Shown here: piece by piece, positions 5,367 to 5,943 of the stretch
How positions within the stretch are numbered: the stretch's first letter is position 1
Layout: each line of letters opens with the position of its first letter
Origin: Paracoccaceae bacterium
GTDB taxonomy: Bacteria; Pseudomonadota; Alphaproteobacteria; Rhodobacterales; Rhodobacteraceae
Direction of reading: 5' to 3'
DNA length: 5,943 nt
NCBI GenBank assembly: GCA_002401945.1
Contig: NVUP01000042.1
Span: 1-5,943, forward strand
Position numbers and translations under genes: made by a program
The notes under the pieces: model-generated
The model's database searches: none
What the model was told of the DNA's origin: nothing
What the model saw: the letters and a program-made list of their open reading frames with translations, nothing else

Positions 5367-5943
5367 ATGAATAGATTCTCACTTCGTACCCAGGTCTTCA
5401 TACTGGTCGGAACCTTTGTTGCCATGCTCGCTGCCATCACGGCGACCTCTTGGTTTGTCAGCGCTCGCTTGACAGAAAGCCTCCACCACTCGCGTGAGGT
5501 GGTCGCGCAACTGAAAAGCCTTGATGATATCAAAGAAGACATCGAGCAGGGATTGGCAGACCTTTTAGCGTTCACAGGTGGAGAGAGCGAAGGCATCGAC
5601 AGACTACGTGGCAACATCCAAGAAGTTGCGAATGAGATTGCCAAGGCCGAGGAGCTGTTCCTCAGTGTCACCATCGACAAGGCCCGAAAACAGGACGTTT
5701 TTGACGTTGTCACTGGCTTGACACCAACAGTCACCGGGTTTGACGCGCTTTTGCAGCAATTGCAGCAGGCCGCGCCGGAAAGTCGCCGCGACTTGGCCTA
5801 TTCAACTATTGTCCCGTCAATTTCCTACCTGCGCAGTACCATCGACGGGCTGCAGGATTCTGTCGGCGCAAAAAAACAGATTGTCGAGGACCAAATCACC
5901 GCTCAGATCGAGCGCAGTAAAACCATACAACTTACAGCCTCGG
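5367..5943 (+). CDS. Methyl-accepting chemotaxis protein, N-terminal part (runs off window)
   Basis: This is an open frame of 192 codons with no stop before the window end. It begins MNRFSLRTQVFILVGTFVAM: a short basic cytoplasmic tail, then a transmembrane helix at about residues 9-31. A long, mostly helical, charged periplasmic region from about 32 to 190 follows, with heptad-like Leu/Ile spacing, in the style of four-helix-bundle sensor domains of chemoreceptors. The second membrane helix, HAMP and signalling domains would lie beyond the edge, so the family call rests on the topology and N-terminal style. A sensor histidine kinase or diguanylate cyclase with a similar input domain is possible. 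ATG 5355, directly after an in-frame TAA, is an alternative start adding MAIN. Neither start has a clear ribosome site. The gene is probably a host gene next to the prophage remnant. Confidence 0.65.
   Translation, partial: MNRFSLRTQVFILVGTFVAMLAAITATSWFVSARLTESLHHSREVVAQLKSLDDIKEDIEQGLADLLAFTGGESEGIDRLRGNIQEVANEIAKAEELFLSVTIDKARKQDVFDVVTGLTPTVTGFDALLQQLQQAAPESRRDLAYSTIVPSISYLRSTIDGLQDSVGAKKQIVEDQITAQIERSKTIQLTAS

Noticed and set aside
5348..5734. 128-codon minus strand frame
   Set aside because: Antisense shadow of the chemoreceptor gene; Ser/Thr-rich product without domain features.

Overview
The window looks like a piece of an alphaproteobacterial chromosome, most likely Rhodobacteraceae/Roseobacter-type. 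That placement is an inference from protein style and a moderately GC-rich codon bias, not from a marker gene. Positions 1 to about 4.7 kb hold the early (replicative transposition) region of a Mu-like transposable prophage, all on the + strand. The right-hand 1.2 kb is host-like sequence: a 0.6 kb non-coding stretch and the 5' part of a methyl-accepting chemotaxis protein gene.

Phage part. At the left edge is the C-terminal part of a MuA-type DDE transposase. The segment holding the third catalytic acid (motif GQAKPVERAF) lies upstream of the first usable ATG. Further upstream the core is broken by a TGA and apparent frame changes, so the transposase is probably a pseudogene. Next comes a MuB-type AAA+ ATPase with intact Walker A and B motifs. 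It is followed by three consecutive small DNA-binding-type proteins: a 298-aa protein built of three degenerate winged-helix-like repeats, a 153-aa helix-turn-helix protein with a four-cysteine pattern, and a 172-aa XRE/Cro-type protein. A DUF3164 protein (typical of Mu-like early regions) and a 73-aa unknown follow. From the ATPase to DUF3164 each gene overlaps the next (4, 16, 14 and 4 nt). The 73-aa gene follows after an 11-nt gap, and an aborted next gene starts 1 nt after its stop, so this is one tightly coupled early operon.

Where the prophage breaks. The next gene begins with a good ribosome binding site at 4629-4634 and ATG at 4642 but stops after 18 codons. It overlaps another frame ending in a sequence like the C-terminus of an outer-membrane beta-barrel (terminal Phe with alternating hydrophobic residues), followed by a 14-bp hairpin. 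No late, head, tail or lysis genes are present here. I infer a deletion that joined the early region to unrelated DNA near 4.66-4.70 kb, leaving a defective element.

Host part. 4783-5366 contains no convincing gene. It holds an imperfect 9-bp inverted repeat around a TTGACA box 80 nt before a chemoreceptor gene that runs off the right edge.

The observations I consider most worth following are the separation of a MuB-like N-terminal HTH into its own gene with a Cys cluster, the triple winged-helix-like protein, and the decay and deletion signs at both ends of the phage segment. I did not find a clear novel defence or other named system.
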